Positions 21,063 through 31,874 of a stretch of 64,000 nt of DNA are shown here, piece by piece. The DNA is from Nitrosomonas sp. (lineage in GTDB: Bacteria; Pseudomonadota; Gammaproteobacteria; Burkholderiales; Nitrosomonadaceae). The stretch lies in NCBI GenBank assembly GCA_016721865.1, contig JADKHF010000054.1, forward strand, positions 1 to 64,000, written 5' to 3'. The notes below the pieces were generated by a model. That model had not been told where the DNA came from and ran no database searches. It was given only the letters and a program-made list of their open reading frames with translations. The position numbers and the translations under genes are program-made. Every line of letters starts with the position of its first letter. The first letter of the stretch is position 1.

Positions 21063-21823
21063 CTAAATTTTTTAATAATGGCGTCGTTAAGTGCAAAATG
21101 AAATTTGTTAAATGCCTATGAACTATTTTCAGGTTGATACTTTTGGGGATAAATTTTAGTACACGGTATTAATTCAGGATAAATATACTAGATAACCAGG
21201 ATTGATTGACTATAGTACCAAATTAATCTATGGACTAGCATGAAGCCACTTAAGTTGTTGCGTTTAAGGAGTAGCTAGTTGAAGTCAGGTGATTCCCATC
21301 AGCTATACAACCTGAGAGTAAAAATAGTAAGGGTGAAGCACGGTAAGAAACCGCTGAAATTTCATTGTAAGGCGCGACTTAACGTCTTTAGCACTTCTTA
21401 AAAGATATCAGACTGAAAATAGTACATATTTATATAAATCTTTTTAGGCAGTATCGACTGTTTCTGTTAATGTTGAAAAAAAGACGCGCAGTTGTCACAC
21501 CGACAAGAGAGAAGCATAGATCAAGAAAATAAACAATCTAATCGTGGAATCTGTCTTCAGTATTATATTTGACAAGTTATGCGATTATCAGTATTTTGAA
21601 TTTTGAGGAAAAAAGTGATTATTCTTCTCTGTTCTATGGACGCGAGCTATGGTGAAGGTGTTAGTATTGCTGAACCTAGCGCGCGAGGTGGTGAAGACTG
21701 TTTGTTACCAGAGTGAGCTGGCGGTTTGATGCCATTAATCCGGATGACCGCGTGTAAGTTAATAGGCGGCAGTTGTTGCGCTCGATGATGCTGAATCAAG
21801 GGAGTGTGTGATGGGTGCAGTTG
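21063..21823. other. Non-coding stretch upstream of the glycan-like cassette
   Basis: About 760 bp without a supportable gene. The first 550 bp are A+T-rich with many stops in all frames. From about 21640 the composition is more like the cassette genes. A 27-codon frame starts at 21636 (MDASYGEGVSIAEPS) but has no known match. The region probably holds the promoter for the cassette, though I could not assign one. No inverted repeats marking another element were found. Confidence 0.4.
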
Positions 21824-22543
21824 ATGAAAACAGGAAATAAATTTAAGAAGGTCGCGATATTGCAGTCGAACTATGTTCCTTGGAAGGGTTGTTTTGACAT
21901 GATTGCAGCTGTAGATGAATTTATCATTTACGACGATGTGCAATACACGAACCGCGACTGGCGTAACAGGAACAAGATCAAAACTAATGGCCAGATACAG
22001 TGGCTGACTATCCCAGTTTACAATAGCAGGTCTGACATGATTCGTGATGTAAAGGTGTCGCTCGAGAACTGGAACGTAAAGCACTGGAAAACACTTCAGA
22101 CTAGTTATGCCCGGGCTCCGGCGTTTCGTGACACATCGGGTTTTCTCGAAGAGTTGTACCGGTCGCAACGGTCTGCTTACCTGAGTGAAATCAATGTCAA
22201 GTTCATTCGGGCAATCAACAGTTTTCTTGGTATTGACACTAGGATTACCTCATCGTCCGACTATGACTATGGAGGAGAAAGATCAGAAAGATTGCTGGCC
22301 TTGTGCAAGGCGGCCGGGGCTGACATTTACCTGTCTGGTCCGGCAGCAAGATCCTATCTAGATGTCCCCCTGTTTGAACAGGAAAAAATCAAAGTCGAGT
22401 GGATGGATTATTCGGGTTATCCGGAATATCCACAGATGGATGGTCCGTTTGAGCATGCCGTGTCCATCCTTGACCTCATATTCAACACCGGGTCTTCAGC
22501 CGGTTCATTCATGAAGTTTATTAAAAAGGATACAGCACAATGA
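21824..22543 (+). CDS. WbqC-family protein
   Basis: WbqC-like proteins occur in O-antigen and other surface-polysaccharide clusters; their reaction is not firmly established. The family start is clear: KKVAILQSNYVPWKGCFDMI, followed by DEFIIYDDVQYTNRDWRNRN, INVKFIRAINSFLGI and YLSGPAARSYLD. I chose ATG at 21824 (MKTGNKFKKV); a GTG at 21815 is also in frame. At about 239 residues it is full length. It is the first of five rightward genes with very short gaps (16 bp to the next), and starts an operon-like cassette. Confidence 0.88.
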   Translation: MKTGNKFKKVAILQSNYVPWKGCFDMIAAVDEFIIYDDVQYTNRDWRNRNKIKTNGQIQWLTIPVYNSRSDMIRDVKVSLENWNVKHWKTLQTSYARAPAFRDTSGFLEELYRSQRSAYLSEINVKFIRAINSFLGIDTRITSSSDYDYGGERSERLLALCKAAGADIYLSGPAARSYLDVPLFEQEKIKVEWMDYSGYPEYPQMDGPFEHAVSILDLIFNTGSSAGSFMKFIKKDTAQ

Positions 22544-22559
22544 CCGCGAGGTATGTTCT

Positions 22560-24005
22560 ATGATTGAAACCGCTACGAAAGGTAAAATCGTGATTGCCGG
22601 TGCTGGCGTGACGGGACTGATGTCGGCGCTCCGAATCAAGCAGCTTGATCCAGGTGCCAACATTGTCATCTTTGACAAGGCTGATCGACCTGGGGGCATG
22701 TATCAGAGTTTTGTATACCCGAATGGCCGTGTGTTCGACCATGGCATGCACCTCATTTATGAGTCGTGCAATCCCGATGTGGATGATCTCTACCGCGAAG
22801 TGATGGACGAACAGGACTGGCACATTTATGCAAAGAACGAGAAGGATATTGCCGGTTTGTTTTTTCGGGGCCGTTTGCAGGATTATTCTCACTATGTGGA
22901 CCTGAGGTCATTCAGCGAAACGGAAAAAAAACGGTTCCTCGGCGACTTCATGTTCAACCTTGAAGCAGGTAGTGTCGACTCCCGGCGCTCGGGCAGACAA
23001 CTTCTGCTGAGTCAGTTTGGTAACGAAATTGTTGAGGCGGTGCATCGACCGCTTGTCCAATCCTTGTATGGCATGAATATTGAAGAGGCAGACCGGTTTG
23101 TGGTCAAGGAGACGGCGTTAGAACGTGTCATTCTGTTCAGCCCGGACACCATGCTTGACCTGATGCAATCAGACAAGATTCGTTCACGATTAGGGTTTCC
23201 AGACCAGATGAATCTTCCACCGTACCGCACCAACGATCAGAAGGCGCTGTATCCCAAGCGCTTTGGTATGAAACATTTCATCGAGCGGCTGGAAAGCGCT
23301 GTGAAGCAGCGAGGGGTAGAAATCCTGACCAATATTGCCAGTCTGTCTTTGCATTGCTCGGATGATCGAGTCGATTCAATATCTATCGTCGGGAAAGACG
23401 GCGACTCCAGGGAATTGGCGATCAGTACCTTGTTGTGGACAATTGGCTGGCCGGGCATGGCTCACGCACTTGGCGTTAACATGTCCGATGTCAGCATGTC
23501 CAACGGGCCTAAAGTGGTGTATGCCAATCTGGTGTTCGACAAGTCACCTGAGATGGGCCGTCTCTACTATTTTTACTGTTACGACCCTGGCTTCGCGGCG
23601 TTCCGGGTTACGAACTACACGAATTACTGCCCGGCGGCATCAGCCGACGGTTTTCCGGTCTGTGTCGAGCTTTGGCCTTCACGCTTGGGCTTGGAGGCAA
23701 GCCAGTTGTCAGATGAGCAATGCCTTGCGTTGGCCATGGATGAATTGCGACGTATGGGTGTGATCACAGACAGCCACAAACTCGAATTCTCTGCGATCGA
23801 AAACAAGGGCGGGGGATTCCCGCTTCCGTCCATGGCTAATACCGACGGTATCCGGGAAATAAAAAAGCGGGTGTTCGACAAGGGTATAAATAATGTCGAA
23901 GTGGCGGGAATCATGGCGGAGGATGACCTGTTTTTTATCCCGGATATCCTTAACCATGCATTTTCTGTTATCGAAAAAACTTTTACGGAGAAGAATAGAA
24001 CATGA
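22560..24005 (+). CDS. FAD/NAD(P)-binding oxidoreductase, UDP-galactopyranose-mutase-like
   Basis: A 481-residue flavoprotein with the N-terminal dinucleotide loop KIVIAGAGVTGLMSALRI and the linked IVIFDKADRPGGMYQSF. It resembles the amine-oxidase/UDP-galactopyranose-mutase/protoporphyrinogen-oxidase superfamily. The region RVFDHGMHLIYES and the C-terminal VEVAGIMAEDDLFFIPDILN complete the FAD domain. The substrate is probably a nucleotide- or lipid-linked sugar, given its neighbours, but that is inference. Its stop overlaps the methyltransferase start by four bases (ATGA), indicating translational coupling. Confidence 0.85.
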   Translation: MIETATKGKIVIAGAGVTGLMSALRIKQLDPGANIVIFDKADRPGGMYQSFVYPNGRVFDHGMHLIYESCNPDVDDLYREVMDEQDWHIYAKNEKDIAGLFFRGRLQDYSHYVDLRSFSETEKKRFLGDFMFNLEAGSVDSRRSGRQLLLSQFGNEIVEAVHRPLVQSLYGMNIEEADRFVVKETALERVILFSPDTMLDLMQSDKIRSRLGFPDQMNLPPYRTNDQKALYPKRFGMKHFIERLESAVKQRGVEILTNIASLSLHCSDDRVDSISIVGKDGDSRELAISTLLWTIGWPGMAHALGVNMSDVSMSNGPKVVYANLVFDKSPEMGRLYYFYCYDPGFAAFRVTNYTNYCPAASADGFPVCVELWPSRLGLEASQLSDEQCLALAMDELRRMGVITDSHKLEFSAIENKGGGFPLPSMANTDGIREIKKRVFDKGINNVEVAGIMAEDDLFFIPDILNHAFSVIEKTFTEKNRT

Positions 24006-25165
24006 GTAACTTTGTCATTGAGAAGCTGCCTTTTTACTGGCGACTAAGTCCTTCGGGTGAGCCCCGCAGCAACATCGTTGAGGAATATTTCCCGTTTGTT
24101 TTTTCCCAGCAACCCGAATTTGGGCTGGTTATCCAGGAGCGTCATGCTGCGGTGCTGGATGCATTGGAGAACATCTATCAGCAGGAATACAATATTGGTT
24201 ACTTGCAGGATGCCAATGAAATCGCAAGGCCCTACGGTGTGGACTTTATTCGCTTTCTCGATCAGGTGCTGGCGGAAAATCCTGGCATTCACAAGATACT
24301 GGAGATCGGATGTGGTGGCTGTGTCATTCTCGAAGGGCTTAAGAATCGGGGTTATGATGTTGTCGGTGTGGATTCAAGCCCTTTCGCCGTAAAGGAAGGT
24401 GCTAAAAAAGGGGTGAAGGTGATTACAGCTTTCTTTCCAACTCCGCTGATCACGGAGAAGTTTGATCTGGCTTTCCATGTGGATGTGCTTGAGCACATCC
24501 ACAAGCCACTGGACTTTCTCAAGCAGATTCGCGAGGCTCTGAATCCAGACGGGATTGTGATCGTCAATGTGCCGGATGCAACAGAAAGCATTGAGATCGG
24601 TGACATTTCGATGGCAATGCATCAACACCTCAATTATTTCACGGAAAGCTCGCTGGTTGCAATGTTGCAAAGTGCTGGCTTTGAGGTATTACAAGTTGTC
24701 AAGGCTGGTTACGGCGGATCGCTCTATGCGGCGGCACGTCGTTCAGAAAACGCGAAGGGCAATATACCCCGCAACCTGGATGGCTCCGAAGCGCATGATC
24801 GCTTCCCCGTACTGGCCAGACAGGTGCTTTCCACGTTTGACCAGTTGGTAGCCAGTATCGTGAAGGACAAGTCGGCCAGTCTTGGTTTTTATGTACCCTT
24901 GCGTACACTGCCATACATTGCCTTGACTGGACGGTTTTCCGGCTTCCGTTTTTTCGATGACACTGAGCATTGGCACTATAGGGAGTTTGACGGTGTTCCG
25001 GTTACTATCGAAAACTTCGCTGACTTGCAGAAAGAACCAGTTACGCACATACTGCTTATGAGTACTACCTCTGGCGACGCCATCCGGAAAAAAATCCACG
25101 CGAGCTTTGGTGACAGGATCAAGACATATACACTATCCGAAATCGCCAGCGGATCTGTGTTATGA
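24002..25165 (+). CDS. SAM-dependent methyltransferase, sugar C-methyltransferase-like
   Basis: A 387-residue protein. The central class I methyltransferase domain has HKILEIGCGGCVILEGL (SAM loop), VVGVDSSPFAVKEG and FDLAFHVDVLEHIHKPLDF, then EALNPDGIVIVNVPD. After it comes a C-terminal Rossmann-like region (FRFFDDTEHWHYREFDGVPV and THILLMSTTSG), as in C-methyltransferases of deoxysugar pathways. It overlaps both neighbours by ATGA, so it should be made together with the oxidoreductase and glycosyltransferase. A modified sugar or glycolipid is the likely substrate; O- versus C-methylation is undetermined. Confidence 0.85.
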   Translation: MSNFVIEKLPFYWRLSPSGEPRSNIVEEYFPFVFSQQPEFGLVIQERHAAVLDALENIYQQEYNIGYLQDANEIARPYGVDFIRFLDQVLAENPGIHKILEIGCGGCVILEGLKNRGYDVVGVDSSPFAVKEGAKKGVKVITAFFPTPLITEKFDLAFHVDVLEHIHKPLDFLKQIREALNPDGIVIVNVPDATESIEIGDISMAMHQHLNYFTESSLVAMLQSAGFEVLQVVKAGYGGSLYAAARRSENAKGNIPRNLDGSEAHDRFPVLARQVLSTFDQLVASIVKDKSASLGFYVPLRTLPYIALTGRFSGFRFFDDTEHWHYREFDGVPVTIENFADLQKEPVTHILLMSTTSGDAIRKKIHASFGDRIKTYTLSEIASGSVL

Positions 25166-26118
25166 CCGAGCACGCTGCTTTGCCGGAGTTGTCTGTGGTG
25201 GCGACGATTTATAATGCGGCGCCCATGGTGCGACAACTGGTCGACAGGCTGAGGGCCGTGCTGGGTGAGATGGGCGTCACGCATGAGATTATTCTGGTGG
25301 ATGATGGCAGCAAGGATGATTCTGCCTATGTCATGCAAACGCTTTCTGAAGAAGACAGTTTGGTTAAGTCCATTGTCCTGAGCCGGAATTTCGGGCAACA
25401 GGTTGCCATGAGTGCCGGTATCCATTTCGCGCGTGGAAAATATGTCCTGATTATGGACGGAGACCTGCAAAATCCGCCTGAGGCGATTCCAATGCTATAT
25501 CAGACTGTCAGGGAGGGATTTGATATTGTCTATACCACATCGCTTGTCCGGAACGACTGGATTGACCAGACTACATCATGGTTGTTCTGGGGATTTATGA
25601 GCAAAGTCATGCAAGTGGATATTGTCAAGAGCCCATTGATGATGAGAATTTTTAACCGGAGGGTGGCAGATTATTTCAGATGCTATCCGGAAAAGATCAG
25701 GACGATTGCGGGCATCATTCACGATATCGGCATGCAATACAAGATTGTCGAAGTGAGCAATGCCAAGAGAGCCTGGGGCAAGAGCAACTACACCACGATA
25801 AAACGGATCAATCTCGCCATCGATGTGTTGCTGGATTTCTCCAATAATCCGCTTAACATCCTGTTCTATTCCGGGCTTGCCATCTTTTGCATCACCGGTG
25901 CCGCGTCGCTTTACTACCTGTACCTGTACATGTACCAGGATATCCTGCCCGGTTTCACAAGTATTATCCTGTCGATCTTTTTTTTCGGCAGCATCAACCT
26001 GATTTCATTGGGACTGATTGCCCGTTACATATCCAATATCTACACCGAAGTAAAAAAAAGGCCTTTGTATCTGGTGCGCAAGACATTCAATGTGCCTGAG
26101 GACCCTCAGGCAGTCTAA
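25162..26118 (+). CDS. GT2 glycosyltransferase, polyprenyl-phosphate sugar type
   Basis: A 318-residue family 2 glycosyltransferase of the DPM/GtrB/ArnC type. It begins PELSVVATIYNAAPMVRQLV, has EIILVDDGSKDDSAYVM, SRNFGQQVAMSAGIHFARGK and the metal-binding VLIMDGDLQNPPEAIP. Two C-terminal membrane helices (about residues 232-295) end near ARYISNIYTEVKKRPLY. Such enzymes move a sugar from a nucleotide to a polyprenyl phosphate at the inner membrane. It overlaps the methyltransferase by ATGA and precedes a multi-membrane protein, the arrangement seen in Gtr-like glycosylation cassettes. Confidence 0.9.
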   Translation: MTEHAALPELSVVATIYNAAPMVRQLVDRLRAVLGEMGVTHEIILVDDGSKDDSAYVMQTLSEEDSLVKSIVLSRNFGQQVAMSAGIHFARGKYVLIMDGDLQNPPEAIPMLYQTVREGFDIVYTTSLVRNDWIDQTTSWLFWGFMSKVMQVDIVKSPLMMRIFNRRVADYFRCYPEKIRTIAGIIHDIGMQYKIVEVSNAKRAWGKSNYTTIKRINLAIDVLLDFSNNPLNILFYSGLAIFCITGAASLYYLYLYMYQDILPGFTSIILSIFFFGSINLISLGLIARYISNIYTEVKKRPLYLVRKTFNVPEDPQAV

Positions 26119-26199
26119 CCGGTTGTGCCGTTCAACTTGTGATTTCCCGCGGTCTTGTGCCATGGGGTTGTTTTATTAATACTGTTTAACCGGACTAAT

Positions 26200-27734
26200 A
26201 TGAGATTAACAACTGAGCGAATTCTATTTTATTTGTTTTGTATTTTATCTGCGTCTCCTTTGTTGTTTTCGCATTACCCGCCGATGGTTGATATACCGCA
26301 GCATGCTGCGGTAATCGCAACACTGAATAATCTTGCGCTGCCAGATTTTCCTTATCATGATCTTTATTACCTTGATTGGATGCGCCCTTATCTGGGTGGT
26401 TATCTAATTCTCTGGGGAGTGAGTCAATTCCTGCCCATCCTTCTGGCAGTGAAGCTATTGATTGCAGCTGCCGTAATTGCAATCCCGATAACCGCATCAC
26501 GTTTGCGCGCCCACTTTGGCGGTGATGTCGGATGGGACTGGCTGTTACTGCCGATCAGTTACGGTATGGCATTCCAGTGGGGGTTCTTTAATTTTATTAT
26601 CGGCGCACCGATCGTGTTGCTGTTTCTGTTATCAGCATTTAAATTTTCTGAAACACCCAGTTTGCGAACCGGAATATGGCTCACATTCTTTGCGCACTCC
26701 CTTCTGTTAATACATCTTCTTGTGGCTGCATTTGGCTGCGGGCTTGCATTTTTATATGTCATTGCGAGAAAATCACAGTGGAAACAAAAATACTCACAGG
26801 ACTTCCTTTTATTAGTCCGCTGCCAGTAGTCATCATTTATTTGTTTGTGTGGGTGAGTTCAAGTGGATTGGCGAGCGGTGAGGGTTCATGGGATCTAAGC
26901 ATATACAGACCTTTTCAATTCCTGTCTTCTGCTGTCGGACTTCCAGCCAACAACTCGAATGCTGCAATTGGATTTCTGTTTTTTGCTTTACCGTTCCTGC
27001 TAGGCGCACGCTTAACAAATAGCAGACCCAGACAAGCAGTTTTTGTGGCTTATCTTTTGTGGATGATGTTTGGTCCAAATTATATTTTGGGTACCTTTTT
27101 TACCTACAATCGCTTTGCACTATTTGGCATTCCAATGCTGTTCCTTGTAATATCAAAGCCATCTTCCACAACACGCTCTGAGAAATATGACACTCTGCTG
27201 CGCAGCCTGTTATTTATACTTCCTGTAACACTCATCATTTTTTACTGCTTTCGATTTGCAAGTTTTGATGACGAATCAAAGGGTTACCGTGATATTGAAA
27301 CCAAAATGCAACCACACAAACGCGTGTTGGGTCTGATTTACAACAACCAGAGTCCTGTTTTTGGCAATTTACCAACGTATATGCATTTTGCATCCTGGTA
27401 CCAGGCTGAACATTCCGGGGTGACCGATTTTAGTTTCTCACAATTTGGATTGCTCGTCAGATATAAACCTGATGCCGCAGTAGCAATACCCCGCGGTGGT
27501 TTTTCATGGCGTCCTGATTCTTTTGACTGGAATTTACACAAAGGCTGGCTCTATGACTACTTTGTGGTTCGTAATGAGGGCGATATCAGTTCGCATATTT
27601 TTAGAACAGCAGAATGCCCCGTCAAATATGTTACCCATAGTGGTTCCTGGTGGTTGTATGAAACAGAACTTGGCGATGCAAATGATCCACGTTCTTGTGC
27701 AGCGAAACGCATTGCTGAAAATCAGCTAAAGTAG
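26200..27734 (+). CDS. Multi-pass membrane protein, possible GT-C-type glycosyltransferase (frameshifted)
   Basis: Reconstructed length is about 511 residues with roughly ten hydrophobic helices and a soluble C-terminal part. The first extracytoplasmic loop carries HYPPMVDIPQHAAVIATLNN, with an Asp placed as in GT-C enzymes. The frame breaks around 26790-26815 (LLRV-type frame to ILTGLPFISPLPVVIIYLF); one missing base restores it. The end is SWWLYETELGDAND. It follows the GT2 gene by 81 bp on the same strand. I infer that it may use the polyprenyl-linked sugar made by that enzyme, but the family is not securely identified. Confidence 0.65.
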
Positions 27735-27764
27735 CTCCTTAATATCCATCTATACCTTTTTTAG

Positions 27765-27960
27765 TTTGACCTGAGTGCGCGACAGGCAAGCATTGAGGAG
27801 GCATGGTGGTAACCTCTGCCCCTCCCACATACGCCAGTTGAACCTGTAGCAGTACTCGTTGAGATACCCTTGGAGATAATACCTGGACAATACACCGTGA
27901 TATGTGCCCAACAGAGATGCCTTGAGGTTGGCAATGAAAATATGCACTCACTCAGGGAAG
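27765..27960 (-). pseudogene. C-terminal remnant of an IS1595-type (ISXO2-like) transposase
   Basis: On the minus strand the sequence reads FIANLKASLLGTYHGVLS, then YYLQGYLNEYCYRFNWRMWE and LLNACLSRTQ, the typical end of ISXO2-like/IS1595 transposases. Upstream pieces to about 28025 (SAVEELVVTPPDGRT) may be further remains in another frame. No catalytic core is left. It lies between the glycan-like cassette and valS. Confidence 0.7.
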
Positions 27961-28090
27961 CCATTCGTCCGTCCATCAGGCGGCGTCACGACTAACTCTT
28001 CAACGGCGGAGAGCTCCATGGTATTGTTCGCGTATGTTTAAGTTCCCGCCGTTATATTGCTTACACGAGTATTTATCCATCGCATAGTAA

Positions 28091-30853
28091 TCAACTCAGT
28101 TTTCGTACTTGTTCATTCAGGTTATCAAGTTTTGTATTAAATGCTGTCAAACGATCTTTTCCTGTTCTACAACGTTTCCCGGTGCACGTTCTACAAAGCT
28201 TGGATTGGATAATTTGGCGCGAGCTTTGGATATTTCAGCTTCAATACGCGTGATTTCTTTGGTCAAACGCTCGCGCTCAGCTTCAACATCTATTTGAATT
28301 TTTAACATCAACTTGAAATCTCGTACGATGGATACCGGTGCGTCTGCATCAAGACGTTCATTCTGGCAGATTTCTATGCCGGATAATTTGACCAGAGACA
28401 ATAAGTACGGTGAATAATCCGTCAACGTTTGCTTATCACCGGCTACCTGCAATGGCACCTTTATTGCTGGTGAAAGATTCATTTCACTGCGCAGTGTGCG
28501 GCAGGCATTGATCATCTCTTTAAGTAACTGGATATTTTCAGTGGCTTGTCGATTGATAGCCGAGAGTTTCGCGATTGGATAAGGCTGGCACATAATACTT
28601 GCACCCGATTTTCCAGCCAATGGCGCAACTTTTTGCCACAACTCCTCAGTGATAAATGGAATAACCGGATGCGCCAAACGTAACATAGTTTCCAATACGC
28701 GCACCAAGGTACGGCGTGTTGCTCGTTGTATTGAGTCTTGAGCATTATTTAACTGCACTTTGGCAAGCTCTACATACCAGTCGCAATATTCGTCCCAGAC
28801 CAATTCGTAAATTTCGCGTGCTACCAAATCAAATCGGTAATTACTAAATGCTTGCGCAACCGCCAGCTCTGCCTGCTGTAACCGGCTGATAATCCAATGA
28901 TCCGCGACGGAGTATGTTACTGGTAAAGCTTCATCTAATCCGGTATCTTTTTCTTCGCAGTTCATCATGACATAGCGGGTTGCGTTCCAGAGCTTGTTGC
29001 AGAAATTTCTGTAACCATCACAACGTTGCATATCAAATTTAATATCCCGCCCATGGGATGCCAGGCTGGCGAATGTAAAGCGTAAGGCATCGGTTCCGAA
29101 AGCCGGAATACCGTCAGGAAAATGTTTGCGAGTATTTTTCTCAATAGACTCGGCTTGTTTCGGATTCATTAGTCCTGTTGTACGCTTTGCAATCAAAGCT
29201 GGCAGCGTGATGCCGTCGATCAAATCCAGTGGATCGAGTACATTGCCTTTGGATTTGCTCATCTTCTGGCCTTCGGCATCACGGATCAGACCGGTAATGT
29301 AAACTTCCCTGAATGGCACCTTGCCAGTGAAATGCAGCGACATCATCACCATGCGCGCAACCCAGAAGAAAATGATGTCAAAGCCCGTGATGAGCACCGA
29401 AGTCGGCAGGAAGGTTCTTAGTTCCACTGTTTCGTCCGGCCAACCCAAGGTAGAGAATGGCCAGAGCGCCGATGAGAACCAGGTATCCAGCACATCGTCA
29501 TCTTGTTTTAGATTATTTTTCCCGGAAATTCTTTGTGCTTCTTCCAGACTATGCGCAACCGTGATGTTGCCATCTTCGTCGTACCATGCTGGAATGCGGT
29601 GTCCCCACCATAATTGACGTGAAATACACCAGTCCTGAATGTTTGTCAGCCACTGGTTGTAAACATGCGTCCAATTTTCGGGCGTAAATTTTACTTCGCC
29701 TTGCGCGACCACTTCCAATCCATGCCTGGCTAAGTCTTCCATCGCGACATACCATTGATCGGTCAGCATCGGTTCAATAATTGTATTGGTGCGATCACCA
29801 CGCGGCGCCATGAGTTTGTGGGGCTTGGTGTCAACCAGGAAACCTTGTGTTTCCAGATCAGCAATGATCTTTTTTCTGGCGTCAAAGCGATCCAATCCCT
29901 GATACTCAGTGGGTGCTAGATCGTTGATTTTTCCATCCAAGGTGAAAATATTTACTGGAACCAAATGATGCCGTTGTCCCACATGGTAATCGTTGAAGTC
30001 GTGAGCAGGGGTGATTTTTACACAACCTGTGCCAAATTCCGGATCGACATAATTGTCCGCAATGATGGGGAATTGTCCGCTCACACAGTGGCAAGCGCAC
30101 ATGGCGTCCGATTAGGTGTTGATAACGTGAATCCTCGGGGTGGACGGCAACTGCCACATCCCCCAGCATGGTTTCTGGGCGGGTGGTGGCAACAATCAAG
30201 GCTTCCGTTTGTTCTGTATGGAGCCCATCAGTTTGTTCTAGCGGATAACGAATATGCCATAAGGAGCCATTTTCTTCTGTCGATACTACTTCCAGATCTG
30301 AAACTGCTGTTTGCAACACCGGGTCCCAGTTTACAAGCCGCTTGCCGCGATAAATGAGTCCTTCGCGATAGAGGCGTACAAAAACCTCAGTGACTGCACG
30401 CGACAAAGCGGAATCCATGGTGAATCGCTCGCGTGTCCAGTCGCAGGAAGTCCCCAGGCGCCGCATTTGCCGGGTGATCGTAGAGCCGGATTCTTCCTTC
30501 CATTGCCACACTCGTTCCAGAAAAGCTTCCCGGCCCAATTCGCGACGATCGAGCTTTTGCTGATCCAGTTGACGTTCAACCACAATCTGTGTGGCAATAC
30601 CGGCATGATCAGTACCTGGCTGCCATAATGTGTTATCTCCTAACATACGGTGGTAGCGTGTCAACGCATCCATTAAGGTATGTTGGAATGCATGCCCCAT
30701 ATGCAAGGTGCCAGTGACATTGGGTGGCGGTAACATAATACAATAGGAAGATTTATTCATTACAGCCGCTGGTTTGAAATAACCTGCTGATTCCCAATCG
30801 GAATACCAACGATCTTCAATGCGTTTAGGGTCAAAGTTTTTTTCGAGTTCCAT
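28091..30853 (-). CDS. valS: Valine--tRNA ligase (two compensating frameshifts)
   Basis: ValS charges tRNA-Val and edits threonine. From ATG at 30853 it begins [17 protein letters not shown]. The HIGH-type motif is in [15 protein letters not shown], the editing domain includes [18 protein letters not shown], and the KMSKS loop is [22 protein letters not shown]-terminal coiled coil ends [12 protein letters not shown]. The frame breaks near 30075 (a C4 run that should be C3) and near 28160 (AAAA read as AAA); the two cancel, giving exactly 921 codons. As the enzyme is essential, errors in the sequence are likely. Mobile remnants flank it on both sides. Confidence 0.95.
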
Positions 30854-31147
30854 AGAATTTAGAGTTGTATTGAATGGTGCAAATAAGACCGCCATTATAG
30901 CGGATGGCATTTCGGTGCGTATGACAACAAACAAATGCAGATTTTTTTGACCTAAATTTCTCAGTTAGGTCATTCCAATGATTCAAGAGGGAGGAGGCGA
31001 ATCCAGAAGCTTTGATTTTTAGGTCTGGCTGCAATAATTTTGTTAATGATACAGCGTGTAAGTAGGCACCGGCGAACTGTGCTTTGCGCAACTGAGGCGA
31101 ATTTGTCAGACCCAGACCCTCTCGTATCCCGTTTATTTGCAAAAATT
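30854..31147. other. valS upstream region
   Basis: About 295 bp before valS with no recognised gene; it must hold the valS promoter. A 7-bp inverted repeat GACCTAA / TTAGGTC is at 30950-30972; on the valS-coding strand it is followed by A residues, not T, so it is not a terminator. A frame reading LLQPDLKIKASGFASSLLN on the minus strand has no recognised match. Confidence 0.4.
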
Positions 31148-31874
31148 TGAATCGCCTCGGGTTTTCCGGAGACGAAATGATTGAAGAGGAAGGAGAGATG
31201 AAGAATCAATTTAGTTATTCACCGGAAGTACGAGAACGAGCGGTATGATTAGTATTTGAACAGCAAAAAGAGCCTGGATCGCAGTAGTCTGCAATCAAAT
31301 CAATCGCATTGAAGATTGGCTGCACACCGGAAACTTTGCGGACATGGGTAAAGCGAGTGTAGACCGATCAGGGGGTTAGAGCAGGCATGTCGACATCGGA
31401 TCGGGAAAGGCTCAAGGAATTGGAGCAAGAGAATCGCGAATTAAAGCGTGCTAACGAGATATTACCGAAGGCATCAGCGTATTTTGCACAGGCGGAGCTC
31501 GACGGCCGACCGAAGTGATGGCGATATTTGTCGATCCGTTACACGGAACGCTTGGAACAAACCAATATTGATGCTTCTGTTGGTAGTATTGGCGATTCTT
31601 ATGACAATGCACTAGCCGAAACGATTAACGGGTTATGCAAGACTGAGGTTATAAGGCATTGCGGATCGTGGTGTAATATTGACGATGTGGAATTTGCTAC
31701 TTTGGAATGGAGAGGGACTGGTTTAATAATCGCCGGTTACTGAAGCCGATTGGAAATATTCCACCAGTGGAATTGAAAAAGGTACATTATCGCCAATTAA
31801 AGCAGTCAGTAAAGCAGTCAGCTGATGCAGCTTGACTCAAACCAAACAGTCTCCGGAAAACCCGGAACGATTCA
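31148..31874 (+). mobile_element. Internally deleted IS3-family element
   Basis: Inverted repeats of about 26 bp start with TG and end with CA: TGAATCGCCTCGGGTTTTCC at the left and GGAAAACCCGGAACGATTCA at the right. Inside is OrfA (from 31199, MKNQFSYSPEVRERAV, later [18 protein letters not shown]) with stops and shifts. It then jumps directly to the OrfB C-terminus: ASVGSIGDSYDNALAETING, frame change, NNRRLLKPIGNIPPVELKK, stop at 31833-31835. Most of the OrfB catalytic domain is gone, so it can move only if another IS3 element supplies the enzyme. I saw no target duplication. It lies 527 bp upstream of amoC. Confidence 0.8.

Noticed and set aside
21647..22168. 173-codon minus-strand frame across the start of the WbqC-like gene
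   Set aside because: It is the shadow of a clear WbqC-family gene on the plus strand.
30950..30972. GACCTAA / TTAGGTC inverted repeat as a terminator
   Set aside because: The run next to it is A on the strand where a terminator would be needed, and the stem is short and A+T-rich.
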